The translations under genes and the position numbers were made by a program. Under the pieces are notes generated by a model. It made no database searches, was not told where the DNA came from, and saw nothing but the letters and a program-made list of their open reading frames with translations. This document shows, one piece after another, positions 46,620 to 62,100 of a stretch of DNA of 64,000 bases (position 1 is the first letter of the stretch; every line of letters begins with the position of its first letter). The stretch comes from Allolobophora icterica (lineage: Eukaryota > Annelida > Clitellata > Crassiclitellata > Lumbricidae): assembly GCA_963556255.1 (NCBI GenBank), contig OY744609.1:19361309-19425308 (forward strand), given 5' to 3'.

Positions 46620-49600
46620 ATATTTGTCCAGATATGTCTCTCTCAGTCTCTCTGTAGTTGATTCAGACTGTATGCCATCTAACAACATATTCTTAACAAC
46701 AACAGAAATCAAAACGAAAAACACATTCTAAGAGCATTGAAATGGTTTTTTTACATGAAAACAAACCTAAATTCAACAAACAATAATATGCAGTCTATAA
46801 ATGATTTCTGCCAGGCATCCAAAAGCAAATATATACTAAAAAAATAATAAATTGAAGCAAAAAAGCAGAACCATATTGTGCTCATTTACTAACTCAACAC
46901 ACTTATGGAGAAAAAACATCTTACAGAAGTTCAAGAACCACAGCAAACAATCCAAAAATAAGATAAATAAATTAAACTTAATCACTGTCAAACAATTTAC
47001 TTTCGGTCATCTTGTAAAGTTATTTTCATAATATATTTAACAAAAAGTGTGATCATTCTTTAATGTAATATTAAAAATTGCTAATTTCATTCCCTGTTTA
47101 TAAAACAATATAGGAAATTGTTGAAAAAAATAATTTGATTGGAAACTGTTATTGTTCCTGCCAAACAGTGCTATATAATACCCGGCGATTACCCGTAGTT
47201 TAAACTTGGACCAATAAACTGTTGAAATATTTATCATATACAATACAATACAAGTGAAATTTGACAATAAGCATCTCAGAGGTGCACTTCAAAGCATGTA
47301 ACAGGAAACTTTATAGACGAACTGAAAGAGGTAAGTTCAGCTTAGAGGAACAGACTGGTTCAGTACGATAGTCATGAACAAGTGCAGTTACAGAAGTCCC
47401 GATGGCGAGACCAACAACTGTGAATGAGTGCCAAGTGAAGATTCATACAGTGCTATACAACAGTTACTTCTGCATTGTAATCTGTTGATCCATTGTTGTC
47501 TATTCTTCTCCAGGCAGGGTTTTTTTTGGCACAGAGTGTGGAGGGAAACGATCAACTGCGCAGTGGATGGACACATTAACGATGAGAATGACATATAAGT
47601 CAGATGGAAAACATCCAGAGAGTCAAACAAGTGCAGGTGTGTGATTTACATCAACAGGTGTCGAGCACAAAGACGTAAGGAAGGAAGGAGGCCAACATAA
47701 ATATAGACCATAAAAAAATTCCAGGAAATTGGAAATACCTCTAAAGCAAGTCTCTTTAACAAGTGCATTATGTATCACATGCAAACACTAGACAAAAGAC
47801 AGTAAAATACTAGACATAAGTAGCAGCATCAGAGCAGACATGCATCGCTATCCTGACAAATAACAGCAATAGTTACGTAAACGCATATTCAAACCATGCC
47901 AACACTTATTTAAAATGCCAACACCTATTTAAAAATGCATGATCTCTTTAAAAATGCCAACACCTGCTCACAAAGCCAATAAAAGCTACACAGTTACATA
48001 AACAAGCTCTCGGTCTAAGAAAACAGCTTCTAACGTAATAGAAAAACACCTAAGTCTTCAAAACATATATATGACACAACTCTCCAACCATTAACGAATT
48101 GTACTAAAGTCAACAATCCACAAGCTACTCTACTGACAACAGCACTGCAAACTGTATAAGAATGGTTCAATCTTCCACTGAAAGAACATAAAGAACATAT
48201 TCATTATCGAACGAATTCGCTAGCCTGTTACATCTAGGATCCTCAAAGACGCAGCACAACCATCGACATTTTATAATCAGTTACATTTAACATCTGGTCA
48301 ACATTAAAAATTTTATCTTTTTGGTCCAAGTTCTTCAATTTGTCATTACAAAAAGTAGAGAACTCTAATTCATCAATAGACAAATTACAGAACTGGAGGT
48401 TTTGGAACAACTGGATCTTAAAGAACTTGGGACAAAATGAATGCAAATTAATTGTTAATACACTGTTCATCGTTCAAATTCAATTTTAAAACCAGCAGTG
48501 GCCATAGAGCAATTAATTCCATATGCATGGTAAACAATAAAAGCTGAATTGCGGTTTTGCAGCACAGTGCAGAGATAGTGGTGACACTAAAGTGTCCATA
48601 TAATAAGAAAAACCCAGTGGGGAGTGGCTCTGAGTAGATACCTACTAGGGGTGCTATACGAATGCTTTGAATGAAAGAAGGAATGAATGAATGTGTCTGA
48701 TGAGTTTAACAACAAAGCATTTAATTAACGTGCAGTTACGATAACTAGAAAAATGTTAATATTACTATTAATGGATTCTATTATTATCAAAAGGTTACTA
48801 TTACCATTAACACTTTAACGACAAGAGTGCACTAAAAGTGACTGGGAAACCAGTGCAGCTCATCATTAAAGTGTTAAATGGTCATTAAATTACTATTGAA
48901 AGGTTAATACTATCAGCCAAAAACTTGTAACATCTAAACCACAATAAACCACAATAAACCTTTACAGAGAAAAAAATTTAATAGAACATTAAGAAGTTTC
49001 TTCTGAACATCGTTGAAATATTTGTGCTATTCTTAGTAATTGCAACAGACAGATGAAAACAGATGCTAAACATTCAGAATTTCAAAACAACAAAACATAG
49101 AAAAGGGGCCCTATCTAGCGGGACATGATCCCTTCTGGGTCTCCCATTGCGCTCCAATGTGTTCCATTGCAATGAATTTTATTTATCAACCATGATCAAT
49201 CATTGCATATACTATAGTACCCGGTAACATTATAATTATCATTGGTTTGATTGATTGGTTTCTTTTGATCATTTTGACATGTTTTGTTCATTTTGATATG
49301 TTAATTTGGACCAATAAACAACTGTTATGTTATGTTATGTTATAGAAAACGTTCAAAATTCACTTATTTCTGTGTAGTTATGAAATAAAAATTCTTGGGC
49401 AACTCATAAAAACGTAAAGAGCGACAGAATTGTATCCCGAAAATGGTCATTCAGATTGTTCTGGTCCTTTTACAGTTTGTGCGGTACAGTTTACAGCAGA
49501 ATTACACATGGTTAAGAAGAAACATAATATAGTTGTCATTATTAAGCAGCCAAATGCTGTTCATTCTGCAGTCCATGTTTAAATGACCTATAAATACAAC

Positions 49601-52600
49601 TGCTAATGGAATGAAAAACCTGTTTCATATTAACATGTGTTTACTTATTCACTTTATATATTAAACACAATAGCATCATACAAGCAATCTCAGTAAGTCT
49701 GAAGCTGAGTTGTGAGGCACGTGTGCACAGATATTTCCAGGATCATTACAGCAGTCGTTAACTCACAATCGTTGGTTTATACACCAAGCACGCTACTGAA
49801 CATACCACCAGAGTGCTGTAAACTAGATCTACGTGCCAGCAAGTAAGAAAAATATGCTCAGAAATGTATAACTGGTGAATCTTAAGTTTAGCACATAGTG
49901 TTTTAGGGCAGACTCAGTGATAGTGAAACGTTTGAGGTTTCCAATACACATTGATTGAATAATGGTATATAAGCAATACTCATATGTTGTTTGAACATCG
50001 TTCTTGATATGGAAAGTGCTCCACTGCAGCAAGGCTTATGAGCGAGTGATTTATACAAACGTCCTCTCAAACACTGAGTCTGATAACTTAAAGCTGTACA
50101 ACACAATTTAAAATTCAATGACACAATAACTTCAAAGAAATTGTCATCAGTCAAAGATTGCAGTCAGATGGATCAAGACATTTGGGGTCCTAACATTCTG
50201 AAGTGGTTTAAAATTCTGAAGTGGTTTAAAAATTTTAAATGGTTTAAAATTCTGAAGCAGTTTAAAATTCTGAAGGGGATTAAATTTCTGAAGGGGCTCT
50301 AAAGTTCTGAAGGGGGTTTAAAATTCTGAAGAGTCAACGAATACTGACCACCACAAGTCTACAGACACATCTGTACATTTTCAAGCAATCTGTAATGGAC
50401 CTAATTTATATTTTAAAAGGGTGAGACCCAACAATACCAAGTTCCTAAGCAAATATATTTCTGGTATTTCAATCCCGCAGTCAGATTAAAAACATTTGGA
50501 CACTGAAAGGTTGATTCTATAAAAGATATGACCAAACATAAAATAAAAACGAAAATTTACAATAAAATCAATACCATGTGGTACTTTGAAGTACAGTTGG
50601 TACTGGATGGGGAATAAACAATAACCTAGAACCATTTCTAACAATCTTAATTAAGTTGTACAAAGATAATAAAATAAATCATCAGTAATTTCCAATAAAA
50701 CTAACTTCTCAACTTACTTTAGTATGAAATTCCTAACTGATTTTTTTAAGTGGTTTGCAAAGTTTGGCAATAAAATTCTGCCTAAACCACTGAAACCAAA
50801 TGCAATTATTTGTTAATAATTACACAAAACATACCTAACAAAGCATCTAACAGCAAGAACCAGTAGGAATGCAGGAAAACTGCAGTTATGCCAGAAAAGC
50901 ACAAACTCTGAAAACTCGATCTTCAGAAACATCTACAGAATGATGTACCTGATGAACCTGAGTCTTTTACAAGTACCAGGAAAAGTTCAAAATTTTGATT
51001 ACAACAGATGGGACAAAGCTAGTACCCCATGAACCCCAATCTATAAAAACCAACCCTAAAGTATTCAGGGTCAGGTTACTATAAATATACTTGTACAGAC
51101 ACCCGTATCAACAACATGCACACAGTTACAATCAAACACAGCATAATGTGAAAATAGTGGCCAACCAGCAACTTTATTCACCGCTTATTACCCAAACATG
51201 CTAAATTACATCATTCTCTTGATACCCACATGAGGTACTATACAAAATTCCAATGTACACAGAATCTACAAAAGTTCCATAACAGTCACCAATTTTGAAA
51301 GACGTAATACCTCTAATTTTACACAAGGGTTCCACCATTTACCTGCAAATACCTGGATATGATTTAAACAATTGTCAAAAATTAAGAAATGAAGATATAA
51401 AAAACTGCTTAAAATTTTACATACAATTCCACAATCAGTTCACAGAGAATCAAAATCCTTGGCAGAAATAATTGTAATGTATCGTATGAAAATCAAATGC
51501 ATTTGTACCAATCAGCGTTAGAAAAATTCAAAAGCAGCTCTCTTGTGATTTTCAAATATACATATGAACGCAAGAAAGGCACAAGAGTATTCTCTTCACA
51601 ACTCTGAAGCCATAATTCCTCTGCTTTTACTCCTTTTTCACACAAGGCAAACCGAAGCCTGGCCAAGGAAAAATTCATTAATTACTATCAATTTTGTGGC
51701 AGTAACCTACTACAGTGCAAGCAATCAGTAGACCTCGTTGGATATGAGAACCGAGAGATTTTAGTAATCATTTAAATATTTATTATATTATCCCAGTCTC
51801 CCTGACTGCCATTGTATCCTCGTCTTTCTAACCTAGGTTTGCAAAATTCAATTTTTTCATCTAATTTCAGATAGCACAATGGCAACTTTTAAAAGTGAGA
51901 TATTACACAGAATAAGACATAACAAATTCATTTAGGAAAACTGATGTGGTATTTAAAACAAATGATGCACCACCTGAACTGTTGGCTTAGATAACCTCCT
52001 AGTTTCTGACTAGTCACTTGCTAAGAAGCCATCCGGTATTAGGTTGGAGTTAAACAAAGGCAATCAAAAAGTGCACAGAAAATAGTCCCAGGTTTACAAC
52101 TACACACACGTAATATAAAGTAATGTCTAACAGTATCATAAAAAGCTTTGACCGGATTTGCTTTCTCAAGTCTGAAAAAGCAAAGTTTTGACAGTTTCAG
52201 CACTATGCGACTTCAAGAAAGATGCCGCAAAGAGAACAAATTCGTGCTGAAGTGTTAAAGGTTACTCAAAAGCTTTAATTTTAATGACTTACTAGAGAAT
52301 CAACTACAAGACTTAAAGCAAATTCAAGTTTTTTCTGCAGACACCAAAAAAGTGCATTTTCACACAATAAAAACAACATACCAACAAGAAAGGAGTTGCC
52401 TCACAGAAAGTACACCATACTGATATTAGAAAAACAAGCACTGTTAGTGACAGAGTACTTCAAAGCAGAAGACAGATCATTGCAACATCTGATACTTACT
52501 CATCAATTGTTTAAACTGTTCCCGTGAACTGCGACTGGCTGGACAAAATTATTCTACATATGGATGGGAAAAACATAAGCTATTCTCGAGGAATCTATTG

Positions 52601-52660
52601 TGTGCTAGTCTGTCATTCTACAACAGCCAGTTTCACAAGCTGTAATGAACTCCCAGTCTT
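46620..52660. other. Intergenic region between TMEM65 and KANK
   Basis: AT-rich sequence with the 20-bp tandem repeat (50185) and a repeat tail of TTATG units at 49325-49344 after CCAATAAACAACTG, probably an old L2/CR1 3' end. No coding frame can be supported. Confidence 0.5.
50185..50335 (+). repeat. Tandem repeat, about 20-bp unit
   Basis: TTCTGAAGTGGTTTAAAA units, about eight copies with drift to GAAGGGGATTAAA. Confidence 0.88.
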
Positions 52661-52669
52661 CTTTCAATA

Positions 52670-52675
52670 TTTATT
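52670..52675 (-). terminator. Likely poly(A) signal of TMEM65
   Basis: AATAAA on the minus strand about 370 nt past the TMEM65 stop, the first clear hexamer in a sensible range. Confidence 0.4.
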
Positions 52676-53043
52676 CCATTTCCAGAAAATCAGCCTCGAG
52701 CTCAGATTTTCAGGTGCGGAATACCATCACATGTGCCTTACCTGGTGCTACACAAAAGTCCAATTACAATAAGTTACTGACTATTGTAAAAACTGTATCA
52801 AAGAGGTGCTTGATAGATGAAACCGGTTTCACTTTCAGCAGATCTGAAAATGTCATGGCCGAGCTCCATTTGAAAGTCTCTCAAAATATTCATGTTACCG
52901 AAATGTACCAATCTGCAGTTGCCTTCTAACTCTGTAAACACCTGATAAATCATTGGTGATTGACGATCGCTGTGTACGTAGGTAGTTCAATGTGAAGCTG
53001 AACAGTGGAGGGGTTGGGGTTGGGGAACAGATGAACGATGCTG

Positions 53044-53166
53044 TCAACCAGACTTGGGTGAAGCAGGTTCAGGATTTGTCTCCTTTTCATTTGTTTCCTT
53101 TTTCTTGAAGAATAAAAGTGGAAGCATTCCAATAAGGCATCCCAATGATATGCCAAGTGCACGACC
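53044..53166 (-). CDS. TMEM65: TMEM65 exon 7: third membrane segment and C-terminus
   Basis: 123 nt including TGA; acceptor TGTATTTTAG|GGTCGT. GRALGISLGCLIGMLPLLFF matches human GKAVGVTIGCILGMFPLIFF, then a Lys/Glu-rich tail ends in ASPKSG. Confidence 0.96.
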   Translation of the reverse strand, partial: GRALGISLGCLIGMLPLLFFKKKETNEKETNPEPASPKSG

Positions 53167-56100
53167 CTAAAATACATATAGGCACACATACAAAATAATG
53201 CAAATACAGACACATACATAAAAGCACAAATACACACAAAAACAAACACACATACAAGCACACATACACCAAGTTTAGAGCAGAAGACTATTTCAGATAT
53301 ATCCCAAATATCTCAGGGACCTTATCTGCCCCCTCTATCTGCAGTTTCTCACCGACCTCCCTGCTCTCGTGACTGGCATGTCCTCTTTGTTCAGCGTGCC
53401 AGGTCCACTCTAGCTCAAACTAGATCTTTGCCAACATTGGGCCCTCCTTGTGGAATTTCATGCCCTTCCTTTCTCTCTATGGTTAACCTTACTTTCTGGA
53501 TCTCTTCCTACATCTCTTTCCGTGCTTAAAATCGTTTTCTTCTATCGAGGCCTTCGCACTGGGAGCGCTTCTGATTAGCCTCAGCTGTGAGCAGCGCTAT
53601 ACAAATCTCCAAATACGATATGATACGATAGAAGAATAACATGATAACAGCAGCCCAACTTCAACAGCTCAAAAAGCCTTCCTTACAAGGCTCAACATTT
53701 CACCTTGAAATAACAAACTCAATTAAATTCAAATCAACATTCATTTATTTGAGTCAGAAAAGCTGACATGAGCGCAACTATGTACAACAGAAGGGGAGCG
53801 CAGAGTGACAGATGAAGTTAGCGATATATGTTTTTATACACAGTTCTAGAAGCGAAGTTATGTTCATCCAATTAGCAATCAGCAGCTACACAATCCAAGA
53901 GCAAATGGCACCACATATTTTACTTCACTTACTACATTTCACATCCTCACCAACTCTAAAGACACCTTTTCCATCTAACAGATAGATAGTCTGAGCATAG
54001 CAACTCTGAGTGGCTTTAAGAGGTACCGTATATAATGTATATACATTGTATACACATATGTAAACACACAAACATACACATGCACAAATATACATTAACA
54101 CATCTGCATACACACACACAAGTCCATCTGTTAAACTATAACGAAGATAACAGAGTACTAACGAAAGCAGTTGCCCATCGGACAATTCTCAGGTCCGACT
54201 GCTCTGGAGTAATATCCGGCGTTCGGATCCCAATCCTACTAAATAGAGTTTCTATGTAACCGGCAGACCTACAGCCAAGAAAACAACATTCAGCATCAAT
54301 TTAATATTTTATCATTAATTATATTTCAAACACTTATTCCACGTTCAAAGTAAATTTGAATCTAAGGTGTAGCCAGCCAATGAAGAATAAAAAAAATAGG
54401 AAGAAACAACCAGACATAACATACATATAACCACATTAACACAATCACAAAGAAGAGAAGAAGAAAAAGAGCAGTCCCTTAAGCTAGCCCTAAGGCAGCC
54501 ATGGGTATGAAGTGCTAGCGACTTCATTTTCTTAGCCTCGGCATATGAGAGCGAGTGGCCAGTCCCTCCCTTGTCGTCTCACCTTCCCACCAACAGTGTA
54601 AGGCCGGTGTACTCATTATAGCTGAGTTTGCCAGGGGGTGTAGATGGAGCAGAAATCTCGAACCAAATTTCTGCCCTGGCGGGGATTTGAAGCCCCAACC
54701 TCTGCCAGCACAATAACCACTATACTACCGAGCACCCACACAATTACAGGAAGGTACAAAAATTAACTGATTTATAATTAAACACACAATAACAAATAAG
54801 AAACCTCAAAATAACATAAAAATCAAATAACCAATACCTTATAATTTATAATTAAACAACCCAACACATTAACAAAAGGCATAACAAATATAGCAACTGT
54901 AACTTATGACTTTTATGCCAGAAAAATGAGAAATTTCAAAAAAATTTATATAAAGCTATACCTTGGGTTAGAACAGTAATTAAAATAACTATCTGCAAAA
55001 AAGCTCTTAGTACATTCAAACTCCTTTCATTCCTAAATTTACACTTATCCAAAAGTTCCTTGAAGTTTATAGAACTAATCTAATAATAATTACATAATAA
55101 TAATACAATAATAATAGAATAAAAAAGTAAATAATCAAAATAAGTTAGAGGCCCGACTCACCCTACTCCAGCCACATCAGAGATGAGGTTACCCAGAGCA
55201 GCAGCTGCAAACACAAAATCATTTTCAACAGTTTTCTTCTAACTCCGACATCTACAGACTGTCACGAAATACCAAAGGCATATGTCACGGTTTATATCAA
55301 AACTATTCAATTCCAGAAGGCAAGATGGAAAGACATTCTTTGAAGGACAAGCATATCAAAGCAGGTCAGACTGTTTTGCACATTTTTCTCCTTGGTAGCA
55401 TGCCGTGTCTTTAATCCAACAATTACGGGTCCAAGCCTACTATGCAGATTCCAAGTAATTCATGCACACATTTGTCTAGTGCCTCAGATTCAGATTTACT
55501 AACCTTGAGTGCATTAAAAAATGTGTCAAAAACATTACTAAAATAAATAGGACAAGAATCTAATAGAAAGGCATATGGACCTTCCTCAGAATTGACTTCA
55601 GTCTCATTCTGCATGTCACCATATAACTAGACTTTACGTTACGATTATCACAATGTGATAGTAATATAATCACATTATCAGATCCAGTGCACTTGTAAAC
55701 ACTAAACATTCCAGGGAACTCATCTTAGGTAGGTCTCTAAATAGTACCAGTACTCTACCAGAAAATTAAGAGATTCAACTTTGGTTTGGGAAGAAATTCG
55801 ACACAGGAACATGGAAAAGCTCCAGCAACAAAAAACTGAAGAAACAAAATATAAATGACTTCAGCCAACCTGCCATCGTCGATATTCCTAACATGGCTCC
55901 AATGGTGACATCGATATATTCACCCTGTAACAAAATGTCAAAGCACAAGGCCATGACTAATTGTTCTACGAAGTGAAGCCATGTGCATTATAATAACCAT
56001 GAAACTCATTAGCTTAGAGTAATTAAAATTCAGTTCAGTTGAAAAGTGTCTGTTGAATGCATAAGGGGCCATCCATATATTTCGTATTAAAAAATCCGGA

Positions 56101-59100
56101 AAAATTGGACCCCTCCCTGTTCGCACGCGTAATTTTTTCTACCCCCACCCCAAGACCAGCTGCAGAATGTGTCAGTTACACAGGTCCAAGCAGCGACTGT
56201 GTGCACTTTAGGCCAGATTGAAGTATGAGTAATCCATGGAGTCACTGTTGAGTTGTGCATAGTTTAATAATAGTGTTCAGAGGTAAGGTGGCATACAAGT
56301 GACACCTCTCCCACAGTCCTACTTCCTCTGGTAGTACCAGATAGCTGGAAAGACTTAACTCTAGCTCACTTGAAGGCCAATCAATTTGCATATGTACATT
56401 ATCAGTAGACCCCACCCTCCCCCCCCATTCGCAAGCGTACGCAAGGACATGCATTTCGCTTACCCCCTCCCCTCCATGCATACGTAATATATGGATGGCC
56501 CCTAATACGACCATACATGCATCCACACACATAGAATATCTGGCCAACTTCTTGGATCATTCTTATTCAGTCTGTTCTTCAACCATATAATCTAACAAGC
56601 TCAGAAACACAATTCTGAGGACAACTTGGAAATTTCTATCTACCTATAAGAAGAAGAGCAGTCCCTTAAGCTAGTAGGCAGCCATGAGTATGAAGTGTTA
56701 GCGACTTCATTTTCTTAGCCTTGGCATACGAGGGTGAGTGGCCAGTCCTCTCCCACATCATCAGTATGCAGTCAGTATACTCGTTATAGCTGAGTTGGCT
56801 AGGGGGAGCAGAAATCTCAAACCAAATTTCTACTCTGGCGGGGATTTGAGCCCCCGGCCAATTGTTTGACAGTCCAGCATGCTAACCACTACACTATCAA
56901 GCACCCCTAGAGTACACAATAAATTTACCTCACCTTAGCTACCCTATACTTTTCAAGCTATCTTACCAAACAAAAGACTGGTTGTACTGAATAATTAACC
57001 TTGAGTTATCTTATCTATGTATTCTATATTATTGAACTCTACTGGCAAAAGATTGGTTGTTGTGACGTCTATGCAGTGAGTGTGGCAGGTGATAAATAAC
57101 AACTAAATCATACAAACACTTACAGCAACAATCATAATTCCATTGTCAAGTATCCCGAATCCAATAAACGGCAAACCATTGAACAAGAATACTGAAAAAG
57201 AATGCAAACTATGGAAAAATATATAGAAATAAAATATATGCAAACATCCAAGACTGCAACAATAAACATCAGATCTGCACAGCATAAAACTACAAAGAAA
57301 ATATTGCTGGGGCAAAATTACGTTTTCTTACCCTTACACTATGTACTCAAATACTCAAAAATTATTTTACTTGCTATAAATGAAATTAGAATACAATACG
57401 AATAAAACATAAAAATAAAGAGAATAAATACCAAAAAACCAAACATATAATAAATACCTCCATCTAAGGTATTTATTATTGCAAAGAGTATAACCAAAAT
57501 ATGACAACATATATGTGCTTAAATTTTGCTCTCTGATGCAGGCAATTCAATATTTGAAGGATTAACAAAAGACCTGGCATGACAATCTAAGCTCACAATG
57601 CTATCAATGATCATAAACCATTGAAATGTAAGTAAGTAGTCTATTTGTCACCCAATAAAGCAATATCACAATATCAACACTTATATTAATACAGTGGCAG
57701 GCTACCAGTGAAGTCTCATATATGACTCATCTCGCCAGTCCAGCATTTGATGACTCATCATGGGCAACTGGCACGATTAGTTTGGAAATGAATATGGTCA
57801 CATGATCTAGCTTATACATGTATGTAAACTAAGAGCTTGAGTCAGAAACTGGAAATTCTCCATCCAAATTAAACTAATTTATTGCAAAAATTCATCAACT
57901 ACTTGGAAATTCTCCATTAAGAGTAATGCAAAGTAATATAGGCAGACAATTATACAGCATTTCATATAGCTACTATTTCAACCTCTAAAAACAAAATAGA
58001 GAATATTTATTAAAACACCAGTAGTAATTAAAATTATTAAAACTGCATACCATCGAATAGCTGTGATTTTGCAACAGTTGGTGGCACTTCTCCAACATCA
58101 CCTATAAAACCCATCCAAACACTTGTTAATCTAAACATGAATTGTTTCAAACTTAAACAGTTTACTGGGTGATGCTGTACACCCTTCATTAACACTCATG
58201 CATCATAGTCTGATGATTGTGAGTTCCAGCCTGCTGAGCATAATATTCTGTGTAATGACCTTCTGCAAGTAGTTTGTACGTGGCTGTCTCTGCAACCAAA
58301 CACTAGAATTATTGATAGGATTGGAAAAAGTGCTTGTGTGATTCCAATGCTATTGGAAATAAGTAGTTGTAGCAGCTGATGCTGGGTCTGATTAGTCACC
58401 AGATGGCTGCAGAAGCCCTGTCACCCAGCATTTGATGACAATAATTGTCAAGCAAAAAGAATGGTGAAAAAAGAATTTCTCTGTATGTATGCAACTATTT
58501 TAAAGTGAGTGCTGGTCATTACAAGATGTAAGTCTTGCTACAGAACAAAAATTGAATGACCAGTTTTAATTTGGGTCCATAAGCAACTGCAAGGATTCAA
58601 CTGGTGACAGGTGACATCACTCTAAAGCAATTTATTGCCAAGATGTTTACTGAGTCAACACTCGTCTGTTTTATGTATTTGCACAGTGACCAAAGCTTTG
58701 GAGTTCATAACTTAAAAGTCTTACTGTTATAACTCTCTCATTATTAGAACCCACTATAAATCTTTTCTGTTGTACTTTTATTAAAATGTATGTTCCTTCA
58801 CGTCATACTAGGTGTGAACATGCTTGATATTCACAACAAAGGTTTGCAGCTATGCTCTTCAATATATTGCAAGGTGGACTCGACAACATGCTTGGTCGGT
58901 GATCATGTGGTTGCAAGTTTGACTTTGTGCAATGACCAAGCTGTTCATGCCTCTCACCCGGCAGTATAATTTGGCATTGGCATAAGCTGGGAAGTAAATG
59001 GCATGTCCTGTGATGCACTGGCCCTGTGACCTTAGGATTCGTCGATAGCCGGCTCAAGGGCCTAAGAAAAGGAAATGAGCACCTCCCATAAACCACACTC

Positions 59101-62100
59101 AGGGCCAAAGGGCCAATATCTATAGGACAACAGTATATTTACTTGACAATCTCACTACAGCCTTTTCCCTTGCTGGCTCCTATCCTTTAGTTTAGTATCA
59201 ACCAATAACAATAGCATGGTCCAAGGGTCCACTAGGTATTCGTAGGTCCCCGCTCCCTACGGCCTGCCCTAGGGTCCATACTGGGTCCCCTCCTCTATAT
59301 CATCTACACTTCTGAGCTCAGCTCCCTCTTTGCTACCCATGCAGTGCTGGGCCAGCTGTATGCCGACGATGTCCAGGCCTACCTACGGATGCTCTGGTGG
59401 CCTGGATGTCGTCAAACCGTATATATATACCCCTAAGCCGCCGCCGTTAGCCGCCGAGCCGAAAAATTTTCTGCAAGCCGAAAAACCGCCGCAAATTTTA
59501 CGGCTTAGCCGAGAAACCGCCGAGAGTTATTTCACGGCTAGCCGCCGGAAAAAAGTTCGGCTAGAACATGCACGCGGTTGTGATTATAAAGTTTCCACGC
59601 TGGCTTGCTAGTTTGAACTTAGTGTGCAATTAAATGAGCGGTGAGTGCTGGCATCATTTACATGACCGTCTAATCGTCTATATTTGGATCCAGGCTGTCC
59701 TATGTCTATTATTATATCTATGGTTGCTGTTCTACTTCGGTTTTATATTCAATGTTAATTATTCTATGGTGTGTCGGATGGTTGCTGTTGATGATAAAAT
59801 TACAGCTAAAACTTAAAAGTGCGTTGGATTATTGCTAACTGCGTATTGTTTACAATAAACTTTCTTGCGATGGCACACGATCAGTGCGGTAGTAGTAAAA
59901 AAATTAAAGTTCAGGCGGCAGCAGGCTAAAGAAAGCGTGTAAAGAAATTCGTTAAGGGCCTAGTGTATCAACGGTGTCAAGGGATGAGAAAGCTATACTG
60001 GCTGATCTGAGCATTAAACTGAAAGTTTCGAGCAGTCACGGCAGTCACGGCAATAGTAAATATGTTACTCTGGAGATTTCTAATTATCTGTCATGAAGGT
60101 TAGTGCAGAGTGCACACTCTTACTACTCTGTTTCAAAAGCGGCTGTAGTCTGTTACCAGAATTTCTCTGTTTTGTTTCTGTGTATCTGTTTTTCTCTCCA
60201 GCTATGGCGGCTAGGCCTACACCTATTAATGTATGTCTGGTAGCCCTATTTGTGGTTCTAACTTCTGATCAGTATTACATATTCGTACATGGTAATTGAA
60301 TGTTAACTTACTCCAATGTATGTGAACTGAAAGCATAAAACACTGTTTCTTAACATAATTATTTAAATTTATTGCTCAAATTTATTGCTCAAATTTCCAG
60401 ACTGAGTGAATATTGCCCACCTGTCGATTTAAAAGTAATGTATAACGTATTACAGTGTTAATGAGTGATGTAAATGTGAGGGAGTGAGGGACTGATGCAT
60501 TTGTGACCGTGACTGAATGGCTAATTGAGCATTGAACATTGCTTTGTTTTTCAATAGAGTATCGACAACAGATGATGATATACTCCACTTCTGGCACACG
60601 AATGAGTCTTTGAATCCAACACCGAGTCAAGGCACAGCTGTATCTTGCAATGTCAGCATCATCTGTGCCGGTGGAGCCTGTGTTTTCAATTACAGGATTG
60701 ATCTGCAATTCTAGGCACAGCACACTTTTGCCTGAAAAATTTCACAGTGTATCGTTCGTACATAACAATATTAAACTGATTACTGAGTCTGTCTGACCCT
60801 GAGGTCAGTGAGGATACTAATGACAAACTACCGGGTAATGAGTGATGATTTCTGTAGATTGGCTCACAAGTTTGGACTGTTTCGTATGACTTTCTGTGTG
60901 CCACTGCCACTCATCATTGTTCATTTGTTCATGACATTGTTTTACAGTTGTTTTTATGTCTAATTAATTGCCTTATTGGAACTCTCTATAATAGTCGATA
61001 GACTTTTTTGAGCAAACTATTTTTCAAGCCGTAATTTTTTTTGTCGGATGAATTTATAGCCGAAAAAGTTAGTTTACGTGCTTTTACGGCTAGCCGAAAA
61101 ACCAGCCGTAAATTTGCTCAAGCCAGCCGTAAACCAGAAAAAATACGGCTTAGGGGTATACGTATATATAGCTCAATCCATTAAGAAAACCAAATCATCT
61201 GGCTGGGCACTCGGCAGCAACTCGCCAAGTTAGATCTAGTTGCCCTCACTACTGATTTCCCCCACTTTACCTTCTCCTCCGTTGTCTGCGACCTTGGCAT
61301 CACATTGGACCAAGAACTTACCTATGCTCCTCAGATCCACCTCCTTAGCCGCGAATGCTAGTGCCAACTGCGCCAGCTCCTTACTGTAGCCTGCTCACCC
61401 ACCTCTAGCACTACTGCCACCCTCATTCATTCTTTTGTTACAGCTCGGCTTGACTACTGCCGCTCCCTTTACATTGGCCTCCTGGCCGGGTGGTTGGGGT
61501 GTCTGGATCAGGTTATGCGCTCTGCCGCCCATTTTATTGGGCACATTCCTAAATTCGGTCACATCTCTGACTATCGCGCGACGTCCTCCACTGGTTTCCC
61601 TTCCAGCAGTGGATCACATATAAGATAGCTGTCTTGGTGTGACGGTGCCTGCTCGGCCTCGCCCCAGCTTACTTGTGAGAGCTATGCAGCCCTAACCTTA
61701 GTGCTCAGGGCCATTGATCCCGTTGCTCAGCAGATCGGAGTGCGCTTCTTGTCCCTTTCGCCCATACTTCCACAAGACAGAGCCATGCCTTCTCAGCCAT
61801 TAGCTCCTCAGTCTGGAATACGCTCCTATTGGCGCTCTGTCTGCTCCCTAGGGTCTGCAGTTTTCTCAGGCATTCTATTCTCATCTTCAGGCTGCTCTGT
61901 TTAGCCCCTAAAACTTGGTGATCATCGAATCACTCCTATCGCTGTCATCGTTGCATCAAGAGCTGTTAATGATGTTTTAATATTCTGTAGTCCTATAGAT
62001 CTAATACCCACAATGAGAGGACTGACTAACCAATCACATGTATTGCGATTAAGAACATAAAGTGGTTAACATCAATTATTAATACCAAAATACTACATGT

